64,000 nucleotides of DNA from Streptomyces flavotricini (GCF_020639365.1 NZ_JAINUL010000001.1:7633632-7697631), one strand, 5' to 3'; counted from the first letter of the stretch, positions 46,785-56,473 are shown. Notes: generated by a model from the sequence alone, not told the origin. Numbers and translations: made by a program.

Positions 46785-47447
46785 TCAGCGGGGCCCGGCC
46801 GGACCCTGCCCGAGGACGGTGTTGCCGGTGACCGCGCCGTCGGCGCCCGCCAGTGTCACGGCGTGCCGGACCCCGTCCGTACCGAGGACGACGGCCAGCC
46901 ATGCGCTGCCGCCGCCTTGCTGGGCCACGGCCCGCAGCGATTCGACCTTGCCGCCCTCGACGGCGGCCGTGGCCTTCTCCACCGCCTGGGCCGCCGCCAG
47001 TGCGGGCAGCGGAACCGGGGCGCCCTTGGCGGAGCCGCCCACCCGACCGCCGCCCGGACCGCGGCCCATCGCTCCCTTGCCGCCCGGGAGGTCACGGTCG
47101 CCGTCGACGACCTCGGGCTCGCCGCCCCGGTGCGGCAGCGGGCCCGCCCAGCCCTCCGCCCGCTCCTCCCCGGGGCCGTGTGCGCGGGCCTTGGCGGCGA
47201 AGCCGCCCCGCATGTGGTCGCCGTGGCCGTGCTCGGCCGCCGCCACCGCGGCCAACCCGCCACCGATCACGACGACCGCCCCGAGGGCCACCCATCTCGT
47301 GCGCCCCTCACGGGTCAGCCGGACCAGCCGGCCGCGGCGGCCCGCCGCCGCACCGGTCGGTCCGGCCGCGGTCGTGGCCCCGTCCACGGTCTTTGCCCCG
47401 TCCGGGTCCACGGGCGGTTCGGCGGGCTGGGGACTGGACTGAGTCAT
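46785..47447 (-). CDS. PepSY-like membrane protein beside a two-component system
   Basis: I use ATG 47447 (GAGGAG 7 bases upstream), 220 residues; ATG 47453 is the alternative. The N-terminal 50 residues are cytoplasmic and Pro/Ala-rich. A membrane helix follows (about 53-70, WVALGAVVVIGGGLAAVAAA). The external part has a His/Gly-rich stretch (HGHGDHMRGG) and a C-terminal PepSY-like module (about 150-218, ALAAAQAVEKATAAVEGGKV, WLAVVLGTDGVRHAVTLAGADG). Such proteins often sit next to OmpR-type two-component genes in Streptomyces and may modulate or be regulated by them. The His run could bind metal (guess). Confidence 0.75.
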   Translation of the reverse strand: MTQSSPQPAEPPVDPDGAKTVDGATTAAGPTGAAAGRRGRLVRLTREGRTRWVALGAVVVIGGGLAAVAAAEHGHGDHMRGGFAAKARAHGPGEERAEGWAGPLPHRGGEPEVVDGDRDLPGGKGAMGRGPGGGRVGGSAKGAPVPLPALAAAQAVEKATAAVEGGKVESLRAVAQQGGGSAWLAVVLGTDGVRHAVTLAGADGAVTGNTVLGQGPAGPR

Positions 47448-47508
47448 CGACATGCTCCTCGCGTTCTGCGGGCACGCTGCCCGGCAGGGCAGATCGTGCG
47501 CGCCGGAT

Positions 47509-47547
47509 GCTGAAGCTCCGCTGAAGCCGGCTGAAGACCTCTTCAGC
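47509..47547 (+). promoter_or_regulatory. GCTGAAG direct-repeat array upstream of the response regulator
   Basis: Three exact GCTGAAG copies start at 47509, 47520 and 47530, spaced 11 and 10 bp, one helical turn apart. The third is part of a palindrome (CTGAAGA-CC-TCTTCAG, 47531-47546). This is the kind of tandem site OmpR-family regulators bind. It lies 33-71 bases upstream of the regulator start and close to the divergent PepSY-like gene. Confidence 0.65.
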
Positions 47548-47579
47548 AAGCGGCCGGGGCGACCTGAGAACCTGTCCCC

Positions 47580-48257
47580 ATGCGCGTACTGGTGGTCGAG
47601 GACGAACGGCGGCTCGCCGCTGCCCTCCAGCGGGGTCTGCAGGCCGAGGGCTTCACGGTGGACGTCGCCCACGACGGGCCGCAGGGCCTGTGGCTGGCCG
47701 GCGAGCACGACTACGACGCCATCGTGCTCGACATCATGCTGCCCGGACTCAACGGCTACCGGGTCTGCGCCCGGCTGCGCGCGAGCGGCTGCGAGTCGGG
47801 GATCTTGATGCTGACCGCGAAGGACGGCGAGTACGACGAGGCCGAGGCCCTCGACACCGGCGCGGACGACTTCCTCTCCAAGCCGTTCTCCTACGTGGTC
47901 CTCGTCGCCCGGCTGCGCGCCCTCATCCGGCGCACGGGGCGCCGCAGCCCGCAGGTCATGGAGTTCGGGGACCTGGTGATCGACCCGGCCGGGCAGCGGT
48001 GCACGCGGGCCGGGACCGAGGCCCGGCTGACCTCGCGCGAGTTCGCGGTCCTCGTGCACCTGGCCCGGCGGGCCGGGGAGGTCGTCCCCAAACGGGAGAT
48101 CCTGGAGCACGTCTGGGACGCGGCCTACGAGGGCGACCTCAACGTCGTCGAGGTCCATGTCAGCGCCCTGCGCCGGAAGATCGACGCACCCTTCGGCCGG
48201 GCCGCCGTGGAGACCGTCCGCGGGGCGGGTTACCGGTTGGCGGCCGACGGTGGCTGA
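47580..48257 (+). CDS. OmpR/PhoB-family response regulator
   Basis: A 225-residue protein from ATG 47580. The receiver domain (about 1-118) has the acidic pair in VVEDERR, phosphoacceptor Asp51 in VLDIMLPG, Thr79 in MLTAKD and Lys101 in LSKPF. The C-terminal winged HTH (about 125-223) has LTSREFAVLVHLARR and the GAGYRL end. It activates or represses target genes when phosphorylated by the kinase encoded next. The kinase start overlaps the last 8 bases of this gene. Repeats upstream suggest autoregulation. Confidence 0.94.
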   Translation: MRVLVVEDERRLAAALQRGLQAEGFTVDVAHDGPQGLWLAGEHDYDAIVLDIMLPGLNGYRVCARLRASGCESGILMLTAKDGEYDEAEALDTGADDFLSKPFSYVVLVARLRALIRRTGRRSPQVMEFGDLVIDPAGQRCTRAGTEARLTSREFAVLVHLARRAGEVVPKREILEHVWDAAYEGDLNVVEVHVSALRRKIDAPFGRAAVETVRGAGYRLAADGG

Positions 48258-49764
48258 CCGGAGGACCGGCAGCGCCGCCGCCCGCTTCCCGGCCCGCTTC
48301 CCCGGCCGCCCGCCGCTGCGGGTCCCCGGCCGGATCCGCGACCTCGCGCGCAGCCCGCGCCCGAAGTCCGTACGCGATCTGCTGCGCCGTCTGCGTCCCG
48401 GCTCCGTCCGCGCCCGGGCCACGCTCGGTGCCTCCCTGGTGGTGGCCCTGGCCCTCGGGGCCGCGTCCTTCGCCCTGGTCGGGATCCTGGACGGCAACCT
48501 GATGCGGGACGCCCAGGCCGCGGCCGAACGCCAGGCCCTGTCCACGGCCGGGCTGGTGGCCGCGGGCCGGTTCGACACCGTGGTGACCCCCGGGCGGGGC
48601 ACCGACTTCGTCCAGGTCGTCGACGCCCAGGGCCGGGTCCTGGCCGCGAGCCCGAACCTGGCCGGCCGCCCCGCCCTTTCCCCGGCCCGTCCGGGCAGGC
48701 CCGGCACGGTCCGCGACACCTGGAAGGAGGGTCCGGCGCGGGGCGACCGCCGCCACCGCGTCGTCCAGGTCACCACCGTCACCGCGGACGGGCTGGTCAC
48801 CGTGTTCGCGGGGACCTCCCTGCGGGAGGCCGACACCGCCGACGACGTCATCACCGGAGTGCTCGCCGTCGTGGTTCCGCTGCTGGTGCTCACCGTGGCC
48901 CTGGTCACCTGGCGGGTGACCGGCTGGGCGCTGCGGCCCGTCGAGGCGATCCGCGCCGAGGTCGCCGCGATCAGCGACCGCGATCTGCACCGGCGGGTCC
49001 CGGTGCCGCGCAGCCGGGACGAGATCGCCCGGCTCGCCGTCACCATGAACGCCACCCTCGACCGGCTGGAGGCGGCCGGGATCCGCCAGCGCCGGTTCAT
49101 CGCCGACGCCTCGCACGAGCTCCGCAGCCCGATCACCGTGCTCCGCACCCAGCTGGAGGTCGCCCAGGCCCACCCCGACCCGGAGCTGTGGGGCGAGCTG
49201 GTCAGCGGGGCCCTGGAGGACACCGTACGACTGCAGGACCTCGCCGCCGACCTGCTCCTGCTGGCCCGCCTGGACACCGGGGAGCCGCCGCCGGCCGCCG
49301 CGGTGGACCTGGCGGACGTGGCCCGGGAGGCGGCCCGTTCGCGGCGCCGGGACCGGATCCCCGTCGACATGGAGATCGCTCCCGAGGCCGTCGTGCGCGG
49401 CAGCACGCTGTGGCTCTCCCGGCTGGTCACCAACCTGCTGGACAACGCCCAGCGCCACGCCGACCGGCGGGTCCGGCTCGTCCTGCGGGTGGACGGGTTC
49501 CGGCGCACCGCCGTGCTGGAGGTGCGTGACGACGGGCCGGGCATCGCGGCGGCCGACCGGGAGCGGGTCTTCGAGCGGTTCACGCGCCTCGACGACGCCC
49601 GCAGCCGCGACGAGGGAGGCTCGGGCCTGGGCCTGGCCATAGCCCGCGACATCGCCACCCGCCTGGGGGGATCGCTTGCCGTCGAGGACGCGCCGGCCGG
49701 CGCCCGCCTGGTGGCCCGGCTACCGCTGGGACCTGACGCACGAGGGGCGGACACCGGCTTCTGA
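48250..49764 (+). CDS. Sensor histidine kinase (HAMP/HisKA/HATPase)
   Basis: A 504-residue membrane kinase from GTG 48250, overlapping the regulator by 8 bases. Two membrane helices (about 60-85 and about 200-220) flank an external sensor. A HAMP linker (about 222-275) is followed by HisKA with the phosphoacceptor His289 (FIADASHELRSPIT). HATPase boxes follow: N-box LVTNLLDNAQRHA, G1 DDGPGIA, F-box ERFTRLDDARS and G2 GGSGLGLAIARDIA. The ligand is unknown. Together with the regulator it forms a classical two-component system. The divergent PepSY-like protein may be an accessory. Confidence 0.93.
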   Translation: MADRRTGSAAARFPARFPGRPPLRVPGRIRDLARSPRPKSVRDLLRRLRPGSVRARATLGASLVVALALGAASFALVGILDGNLMRDAQAAAERQALSTAGLVAAGRFDTVVTPGRGTDFVQVVDAQGRVLAASPNLAGRPALSPARPGRPGTVRDTWKEGPARGDRRHRVVQVTTVTADGLVTVFAGTSLREADTADDVITGVLAVVVPLLVLTVALVTWRVTGWALRPVEAIRAEVAAISDRDLHRRVPVPRSRDEIARLAVTMNATLDRLEAAGIRQRRFIADASHELRSPITVLRTQLEVAQAHPDPELWGELVSGALEDTVRLQDLAADLLLLARLDTGEPPPAAAVDLADVAREAARSRRRDRIPVDMEIAPEAVVRGSTLWLSRLVTNLLDNAQRHADRRVRLVLRVDGFRRTAVLEVRDDGPGIAAADRERVFERFTRLDDARSRDEGGSGLGLAIARDIATRLGGSLAVEDAPAGARLVARLPLGPDARGADTGF

Positions 49765-49909
49765 TTGTTCCCCGTTCTGCTTTTTTCGCGCCTGTCCAAC
49801 TCTGTTCACTCCATGCTTGCTTCGGCTCCTGAAGGGGGGCGTGGCAACGCCATGAGCCGGATCCCGGACAGACACCGAGCAGGCGCGAAAGCAGCCAGAG
49901 GACGGCGCG
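49765..49909 (+). promoter_or_regulatory. Upstream region of the TTA-containing operon
   Basis: About 145 bases without a gene. It includes a T-rich tract (CTGCTTTTTTCG near 49780) that may be part of a kinase-operon terminator. An AT-richer stretch (CCAACTCTGTTCACTCC) is suitable for a promoter. GAGG at about 49899 serves the following ATG. Confidence 0.45.
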
Positions 49910-50137
49910 ATGAAGAACAACCGGATGATCGTCACCGTGGTGGCGCTCTTAGCGATCTTCGCTTTCAGTGTGGTCATGGTGGTGGCGGGGCAGCCCGTCG
50001 CGGCCGTCACCGCCCTGATCCCGTCGGTCGCACTGGCCGTGCAGCAGATCGTGCAGGCGGGCACCGGGGTGGCCGAGAGCCGTCGCGAGCGGGCCGCCGC
50101 ACAGGTGCCCGACCGGGACGAGGAGGTGCGGGGATGA
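49910..50137 (+). CDS. Small membrane protein with a TTA leucine codon
   Basis: A 75-residue protein. Residues about 6-26 (MIVTVVALLAIFAFSVVMVV) and about 28-50 form two membrane segments. The C-terminus is charged (ESRRERAAAQVPDRDEE). Codon 14 is TTA (49949-49951), the rarest codon in Streptomyces, read by the bldA tRNA. I saw no other in-frame TTA among the genes I checked. The stop overlaps the ATG of the next gene (ATGA), so translation is coupled. I recognise no family. Confidence 0.8.
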   Translation: MKNNRMIVTVVALLAIFAFSVVMVVAGQPVAAVTALIPSVALAVQQIVQAGTGVAESRRERAAAQVPDRDEEVRG

Positions 50138-51060
50138 ACCTCCACTCGGCACCCCAGGACCTTCCCCAGGGGCGGCGCGGCAAGCCCGGCCGGCCGCTGG
50201 GTCCCATCGCCGAAGGCACCGGACCGGCGCACCGCGCCTGGCTGGAGCCGCTGCGCGATGCCATCCACGGCAGCGGAGTGACCCTGGACGAGCTCCAGGC
50301 GCGCACCGGCCGGGACAAGGGGCACATCTCCGAACTGCTGCGGGCCGTCGGACGCTACCCCCGCTGGGTGTTCGTCCGTACGGTGCTCCTCGCGCTGGAG
50401 CGGCCCGGCCCGCGGTACGACACGATGCGGCTGCGCTGGGTGATCGCGGCCCAGGACATCGGCAAGCGCACCTCGTGGATCAAGGACTGCCTCCACGAGG
50501 GCGGCGCCCGCCACCGCACCGCGACCGCCTCGGCCCCGCTGGACTTCCGGGCCTTCCAGCAGATGCACCGGCCGCAGTACGCCGGCTACGCCTCGGCGTT
50601 CCTGCGCCGGACCGGCCTGGTCGAGAAGGCGGTCGACGACGTCTTCACGCTCCTGCTGATGCTGTGGCACGACGCGCTCGCCAGCGAGAACCCCGAGCGG
50701 TTCGCGTGGCCGATGCTGCGCCGGACGGTGCTCGAACGCGCCCCGAAGGAGAACGGCCGTCCCTCCCTCGTCGCGGCCGCCTTCGACACGGTCGCCCTGG
50801 ACCTCGCCCCCGACCCGATCGGACAGGTGGAGGAGTCGATGGCCCTGTTCCGGGCCGTCGGTGAGCTCGCGCCGATGCAGCGCGACGTCATCGTCCTGCT
50901 GTACCTGTGCGGGCTCGACGAGGCCCGGGCAGCGGACGAACTGGGCGTCTCCGCGGCCTCCGTACGGTCCACCGCACGGCACGCCAAACGCAACCTGCAT
51001 GCCGCCCTTTACCCGGACACCACCACCGAGGAGGAGGTCTCCGGTGACCTCGACCATTGA
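50134..51060 (+). CDS. HTH-sigma70-like regulator
   Basis: A 308-residue protein from ATG 50134, overlapping the previous stop. The N-terminal part (about 30-90) is a XRE-like HTH (VTLDELQARTGRDKGHISEL). The rest resembles an ECF sigma factor: a region-2-like helical section (about 155-205, LVEKAVDDVFTLLLMLWHDA) and a region-4 HTH (about 245-300, LAPMQRDVIVLLYLCGLDEA, RAADELGVSAASVRSTARHA). It may direct RNA polymerase to a few promoters. The promoter targets are unknown. It is translationally coupled upstream and overlaps the next gene by 17 bases. Confidence 0.82.
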   Translation: MNLHSAPQDLPQGRRGKPGRPLGPIAEGTGPAHRAWLEPLRDAIHGSGVTLDELQARTGRDKGHISELLRAVGRYPRWVFVRTVLLALERPGPRYDTMRLRWVIAAQDIGKRTSWIKDCLHEGGARHRTATASAPLDFRAFQQMHRPQYAGYASAFLRRTGLVEKAVDDVFTLLLMLWHDALASENPERFAWPMLRRTVLERAPKENGRPSLVAAAFDTVALDLAPDPIGQVEESMALFRAVGELAPMQRDVIVLLYLCGLDEARAADELGVSAASVRSTARHAKRNLHAALYPDTTTEEEVSGDLDH

Positions 51061-51829
51061 CCAACTCCTGGCCCGCGCCCGCCTCCACGCCGCCTCGGAC
51101 GCACCCGCCGACATCGCGGACGCCGGCGGCGCGCCGCACCACCGGGCGGGCGCACGGTCGCCCGCCGCGGCGGGCGAACCGCAGAAGGACATGCGGGGAG
51201 CCGCCCGCGACCTCCAGGCCCTGTGCGAGACGGCCGTCACGGGCACCGCCGTCGAAGCTCTCGGAGAGTTCCTCACGCACAAACTGCCCCAGCCCTCCGG
51301 GGCCCGTGTCCTGGGCTGCATCCTGCTGCTCACCGACGCCGAGGACTCCGCCCGCTTCTGGTGGCAGTACGCCGCCGGCGCCGGGGACTCGATCGCCTCG
51401 TACTGCCTGTACCTCCACCACCTCGCGCTCGGCGAGAACCACGAGGCCGTCTGGTGGCGCCGTCAGACGCCGCCGCCGGCGACCGCCGAGGCGGCGGGCC
51501 CACCGGACGCGGCCACGGTCGTCTTCGACGGCGCGGAGCGCGACCTCGCCGCCGATGCGAGCCTGCCCACGACCCTGCGCGTCCTACGGGCGCTGCGCCC
51601 CGGCGGCGCCGGGGCCCGGCGCGGCACCGGCACCGGCACCGGCACCGTCAAGGCCGTCATGGAGTACGTCTCGGCCGCCGTCAGCTACGTCGACGACGAC
51701 CTCGAACTCCCGCTTCCCGACCCGGACTTCACGGACCGCATCCGCGACCTGACGGCTGCGCCCACCCGCCCCCCGAAGCCGGGCCACCGCACTCCGCCCG
51801 CCCTCCCGGCCCGGCTCCGGACCACCTGA
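51044..51829 (+). CDS. Partner gene of the HTH-sigma-like regulator, unknown function
   Basis: A 261-residue protein from GTG 51044 (GAGGAGG 7 bases upstream), starting inside the end of the sigma-like gene. It is soluble with no signal. A helical section (about 45-125, DLQALCETAVTGTAVEALGE, TDAEDSARFWWQYAAGAGDS, YCLYLHHLALGENHEAVWWR) resembles TPR/Sel1-like helical pairs. The C-terminal about 60 residues are proline-rich. I do not recognise a family. By position it could act as a control partner (anti-sigma-like) of the preceding regulator; this is inference from gene overlap only. Confidence 0.65.
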   Translation: MTSTIDQLLARARLHAASDAPADIADAGGAPHHRAGARSPAAAGEPQKDMRGAARDLQALCETAVTGTAVEALGEFLTHKLPQPSGARVLGCILLLTDAEDSARFWWQYAAGAGDSIASYCLYLHHLALGENHEAVWWRRQTPPPATAEAAGPPDAATVVFDGAERDLAADASLPTTLRVLRALRPGGAGARRGTGTGTGTVKAVMEYVSAAVSYVDDDLELPLPDPDFTDRIRDLTAAPTRPPKPGHRTPPALPARLRTT

Positions 51830-51891
51830 CCGGGCGCGGCCGACGCGGCGGCGCAGGAGAAGGATTTGACGGACCGTGACCCCGCGCCACA

Positions 51892-51919
51892 TCATTCCAC
51901 TAAGGCATTAGTGGAATGA
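51892..51919. promoter_or_regulatory. GntR/YtrA-type operator: 12-bp perfect palindrome arms
   Basis: Arms TCATTCCACTAA (51892-51903) and TTAGTGGAATGA (51908-51919) are separated by GGCA. The repeat ends 9 bases before the GntR start codon. A TTGACG hexamer (51866-51871) lies 20 bases upstream and could be the -35 of the promoter it controls. It is strongly AT-rich compared with its surroundings. Confidence 0.85.
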
Positions 51920-51928
51920 GGCAGAGGC

Positions 51929-52375
51929 ATGATCGAGTTTCAGGTGGACCGGCACAGCGGTGTCGCCACGTACCTGCAGCTCGTCAACCAGGTGAAACAG
52001 GCGCTGAGACTGGGCGTACTGGAACCGGGGGACCGGCTGCCGACCGCCAGGGCCGTGGTGGAGGCCACCGCGATCAACCCCAACACCGTGCTGAAGGCCT
52101 ACCGCGAGCTGGAGCGCGAGGGGCTCGTCGAACCCCGCCCGGGACAGGGCACGTTCGTCACCCGTTCGCTCTCCCGCCCCGAGGCCGCGGCCGATTCGCC
52201 GCTGCGCGCCGACCTCGTCGACTGGGTGACCCGCGCGCACGCCGCCGGGCTCGGGCGCGAGGACGTCCTGGCGCTCGTCGAGGCGGCACTGGCCGAGGCG
52301 GCGGCGCGGCCGCGGGGAGCGGCGCGGCCCACGCGGGCCGGCACGGAACGACCGTCACGAGAGGACACCACGTGA
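51929..52375 (+). CDS. GntR-family (YtrA-type) repressor
   Basis: A 148-residue protein from ATG 51929. The N-terminal winged HTH (about 10-75, SGVATYLQLVNQVKQALRLG, NPNTVLKAYRELEREGLVEP, GQGTFV) fits the GntR family. The short C-terminal tail (about 75-148) is helical, as in the small YtrA subfamily, which usually represses an adjacent ABC transporter operon. Here the ABC ATPase GTG overlaps the stop (GTGA), matching that pattern. The palindrome just upstream is the expected autoregulatory site. Confidence 0.9.
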   Translation: MIEFQVDRHSGVATYLQLVNQVKQALRLGVLEPGDRLPTARAVVEATAINPNTVLKAYRELEREGLVEPRPGQGTFVTRSLSRPEAAADSPLRADLVDWVTRAHAAGLGREDVLALVEAALAEAAARPRGAARPTRAGTERPSREDTT

Positions 52376-53304
52376 ACGACCCGACCGCCGAACCGGCGCT
52401 CCGGGCAACCGCGATAGGGCAGCGGTTCCGGGGGAACCGCGCCCTGCACGACTGCGACTTCGAACTGCCGGCGGGCCGGATCGCGGCGCTCGTCGGCCCC
52501 AACGGGGCCGGAAAGAGCACACTGTTCCACCTGATGACCGGCCTGCTGCGGCCCACCACAGGGGAGATGCGGGTCTTCGGCGCCGTACCCGGTACCCGGG
52601 CCGCCCGCACCCGGACGGCCTTCATCAGCCAGGACAAGCCGCTCTACCCGCAGTTCACGGTGGCCGAGATGCTGGCCGTGGGCCGCAGGCTCAGCCCGCG
52701 CCACTGGGACCAGGCGAAGGCCGAACGCATCGTCGGCGAGGGCGGGATCTCACCGAAGACCCGGATCGGCACCCTCTCCGGGGGCAAGCGCACCCGCGTC
52801 GCACTGGCCCTGGCCCTCGGCAAGCAGGCCGACCTGCTCCTGCTGGACGAGCCGCTCGCCGACCTCGACCCGCTCGTGCGCCACGAGGTGACGGGCCTGC
52901 TCATGGCCGAGGTCGCCGACCGCGGCATCACCGTCGTGATCTCCTCGCACGTCCTGCCGGAGCTGGAGAACGTCTGCGACCACGTCCTGCTCCTGCAGGG
53001 CGGCCGGATCCGGCTCGCCGGCGACACCCAGGACCTGCGGGAGGCGTACACGCGCCTCACCGGCCGCGCCGACCCCGACACCCCGGACGGCCTGCCGCCC
53101 GGCGCCGACCGCGCGGCCGTCGTCCACGCCACCACCACCGGCCGCCACCTGTCCGCGCTCCTGCGCAACGCGCCCGGTACGTCCCTCCCGTCGGGGGTCG
53201 ACGAGCACTGGATCACCAGGGCGCCCTCCCTCGAAGAGATCCTGCTCGCCCACCTGCGCTCCGCGCCCCGGAACGCCGCACACGCAACGGAGGCCGCGGC
53301 ATGA
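52372..53304 (+). CDS. ABC transporter ATP-binding protein
   Basis: A 310-residue protein starting at GTG 52372. Nucleotide-binding motifs are complete: Walker A GPNGAGKST (about 43-51), a Q-loop near ISQDKPLYPQ, signature TLSGGKRTRVALAL (about 134-147) and Walker B DLLLLDEPLADLDPL, then the H-loop His in VVISSHVLPE. The C-terminal about 60 residues are an additional domain. It energises export through the permease encoded next. GntR control suggests induction by a toxic compound or cell-envelope stress, as in YtrA operons (inference). Confidence 0.94.
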   Translation: MNDPTAEPALRATAIGQRFRGNRALHDCDFELPAGRIAALVGPNGAGKSTLFHLMTGLLRPTTGEMRVFGAVPGTRAARTRTAFISQDKPLYPQFTVAEMLAVGRRLSPRHWDQAKAERIVGEGGISPKTRIGTLSGGKRTRVALALALGKQADLLLLDEPLADLDPLVRHEVTGLLMAEVADRGITVVISSHVLPELENVCDHVLLLQGGRIRLAGDTQDLREAYTRLTGRADPDTPDGLPPGADRAAVVHATTTGRHLSALLRNAPGTSLPSGVDEHWITRAPSLEEILLAHLRSAPRNAAHATEAAA

Positions 53305-54248
53305 CGGGCACCCTGTGGCTCGCCTGGCGCCAGCAGCGCCTGCTCATCCTCACCGCAGCCCTGCTCGTCACCGCCCTCACGGTCTGGGTCGCCCTGGGGC
53401 GGGCGGACCTGATCGAGGCCATCAGCGGCTACGACCTCTCGCAGTGCAAGGGCTGGAACGGCGAATGCCCGCCCGAGACCTACGGCGCCATGACCGAGAG
53501 CAACGGGGGGATCCGCCTCCTGGGCGCCATCGGCCTGGCCCTCCCGGCGGCCATCGGCATGTTCTGGGGTGCCCCGCTCATCGGCCGCGAGCTGGAGAGC
53601 GGCACGATCAAGGTCGTCCTCACCCAGGACAGCGGCGTCCGCAGCTGGTTCGCCGCCCGCTTCGGCCTGGCGGCGCTCTGCGCCGTCACCGTCTCCACCG
53701 CCGTGGCCGCACTCATCGCCTGGTGGTGGGCGCCGATCTCCAACATGTACGACGGCGTGTACTGGCACGACCCGTACATCCTCAACGCCTCCGGCCCCTC
53801 GGCCGTGGCCGGCGCCCTGTTCGCCCTGGCCGCGGGCACCGCGATCGGCCTGCTGGTCCGCCGTACGCTCCCCGCGATGGGCGCGACCCTCGCGGTGGTC
53901 CTCGCCGTGGCCGCCGTGCTGACCTACTTCCGCCGGGACTTCGTCACCCCCGTGGACCGGATCACCCCCGGAATGCAGCCGAAGCGGCTCATCGGCAGCG
54001 CCTGGTCCGCGGGATACCGCTACCTCACCCCCGACGGGGCCCAGCACCCGCTGGAGAACTGCCTGTTCTCGGGCGAGCAGCTGCGCGCGTGCATGGACGG
54101 GCACGGCTTCGTCGGCCGGGTGCACAAGGTGTACCCCAGCTCCGACTTCTGGACCTTCCAGGGGATCGACACCACGGTCTACCTGCTCCTCGCCCTGGCC
54201 CTCGTCGCGCTGACGACCGTCCGGCTGCGGGGCCGCCGCCTCGGCTGA
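53301..54248 (+). CDS. ABC transporter permease
   Basis: A 315-residue membrane protein. Its ATG overlaps the ATPase stop (ATGA). About six membrane helices are seen: LTAALLVTALTVWVALG, LLGAIGLALPAAIGMFWGAPL, LAALCAVTVSTAVAALIAWW, AVAGALFALAAGTAIGLLV, MGATLAVVLAVAAVLTYF and one at the C-terminus (YLLLALALVALTTV). There is one external loop with two Cys (CKGWNGECPPE) and another near 250. It is part of the GntR/ABC exporter unit. The substrate is unknown. Confidence 0.9.
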   Translation: MTGTLWLAWRQQRLLILTAALLVTALTVWVALGRADLIEAISGYDLSQCKGWNGECPPETYGAMTESNGGIRLLGAIGLALPAAIGMFWGAPLIGRELESGTIKVVLTQDSGVRSWFAARFGLAALCAVTVSTAVAALIAWWWAPISNMYDGVYWHDPYILNASGPSAVAGALFALAAGTAIGLLVRRTLPAMGATLAVVLAVAAVLTYFRRDFVTPVDRITPGMQPKRLIGSAWSAGYRYLTPDGAQHPLENCLFSGEQLRACMDGHGFVGRVHKVYPSSDFWTFQGIDTTVYLLLALALVALTTVRLRGRRLG

Positions 54249-54295
54249 GCGCGACGGCCCGGCCCTTTCGACCGCTTCCCCCGGAGGAACCTCCC

Positions 54296-55069
54296 TTGGC
54301 AACCAAGAAGAACCTCGTCGCCAACCGCACCACCCTCACCCACAAGGTCCGCTACGCGGCACGCAACCCCGGGCGCATCGGCCCGTACGTCCGCCGGGCA
54401 GCCCGCGACAGCTGGCTGCGGCTCAAGCACCCCGACCACGTGGACTACTACCGCGCGGTCATGGCTTCCGACACCGCCCGCAACCCGGAGGCCGCCGTCG
54501 GCAGCCAGACCCACGAGCGTTGGCTGGCCCTCGGCAAGATGCAGTTCGACTACCTCGTGGAGCACGGCCTCACCCCGCACCACACGATGCTGGACATCGG
54601 CTGCGGAAACCTGCGCGCCGGATGGCGGTTCATCGAACACCTCGACCCCGGCCACTACTACGGGATCGACATCTCGCCCGACATCCTCATATCCGCCAAG
54701 CAGACCCTGGCCCGCCAGGACCTCCAGGGCAAGCTGCCGCACCTCACGCTCACCCAGGACCTCACCCTGGACTTCCTGCCCGACGCGTACTTCGACGTCG
54801 TGCACGCCCACAGCGTGTTCTCCCACTCGCCGATCGAGATCATCGAGGAGTGCTTCGCCCACGTCGGCCGCATCCTGGCCCCGGGCGGGTTCTTCGACTT
54901 CACCTTCGACCGCACCGAAGGCACCGAGCACCAGGTCCTGCGCGAGGACTTCTACTACCGCACGCAGACCCTCGTCGACCTCGCGGCCCGGCACGGGCTG
55001 AAGGCCCGGTTCATGGAGGACTGGGAGCGCTTCGGCCACGGCCAGTCCAAGATCCGCGTCACGGCCTGA
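54296..55069 (+). CDS. Class I SAM-dependent methyltransferase
   Basis: A 257-residue protein. The TTG at 54296 is the best start, with GGAGGAA at the right distance; no ATG or GTG lies nearby in frame. The first 75 residues are basic and extended (RNPGRIGPYVRRAARDSWLR). Rossmann-type SAM-binding motifs follow: LDIGCGNLRAGWRF (about 98-111), YYGIDIS and FDVVHAHSVFSHSP, then LAPGGFFDFTFD. The target is unknown. Its position 47 bases after the ABC permease suggests the same operon, possibly modifying an exported compound. Confidence 0.85.
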   Translation: MATKKNLVANRTTLTHKVRYAARNPGRIGPYVRRAARDSWLRLKHPDHVDYYRAVMASDTARNPEAAVGSQTHERWLALGKMQFDYLVEHGLTPHHTMLDIGCGNLRAGWRFIEHLDPGHYYGIDISPDILISAKQTLARQDLQGKLPHLTLTQDLTLDFLPDAYFDVVHAHSVFSHSPIEIIEECFAHVGRILAPGGFFDFTFDRTEGTEHQVLREDFYYRTQTLVDLAARHGLKARFMEDWERFGHGQSKIRVTA

Positions 55070-55129
55070 GCCGTCACGGCCCGAACCGCCGCAGCGCCCG
55101 AACCGCATCACCCCCGGGCCAAGGCCCAC

Positions 55130-55157
55130 GCCGCCCGGTGGAAAACCGCCGGGCGGC
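55130..55157. terminator. Hairpin after the methyltransferase gene
   Basis: An imperfect inverted repeat (CCGCCCGGTGG-AAAA-CCGCCGGGCGG, one mismatch) lies between convergent genes. It is weaker than the others in the window. Confidence 0.5.
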
Positions 55158-55171
55158 ACGGGCCGTTGGCG

Positions 55172-56473
<1,302 letters not shown>

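Noticed and set aside
46785-49799. 1004-codon minus-strand frame continuing upstream of the PepSY-like gene
   Set aside because: The part opposite the two-component genes is shadow. A GAGGAG-preceded ATG at 47447 marks the real start.
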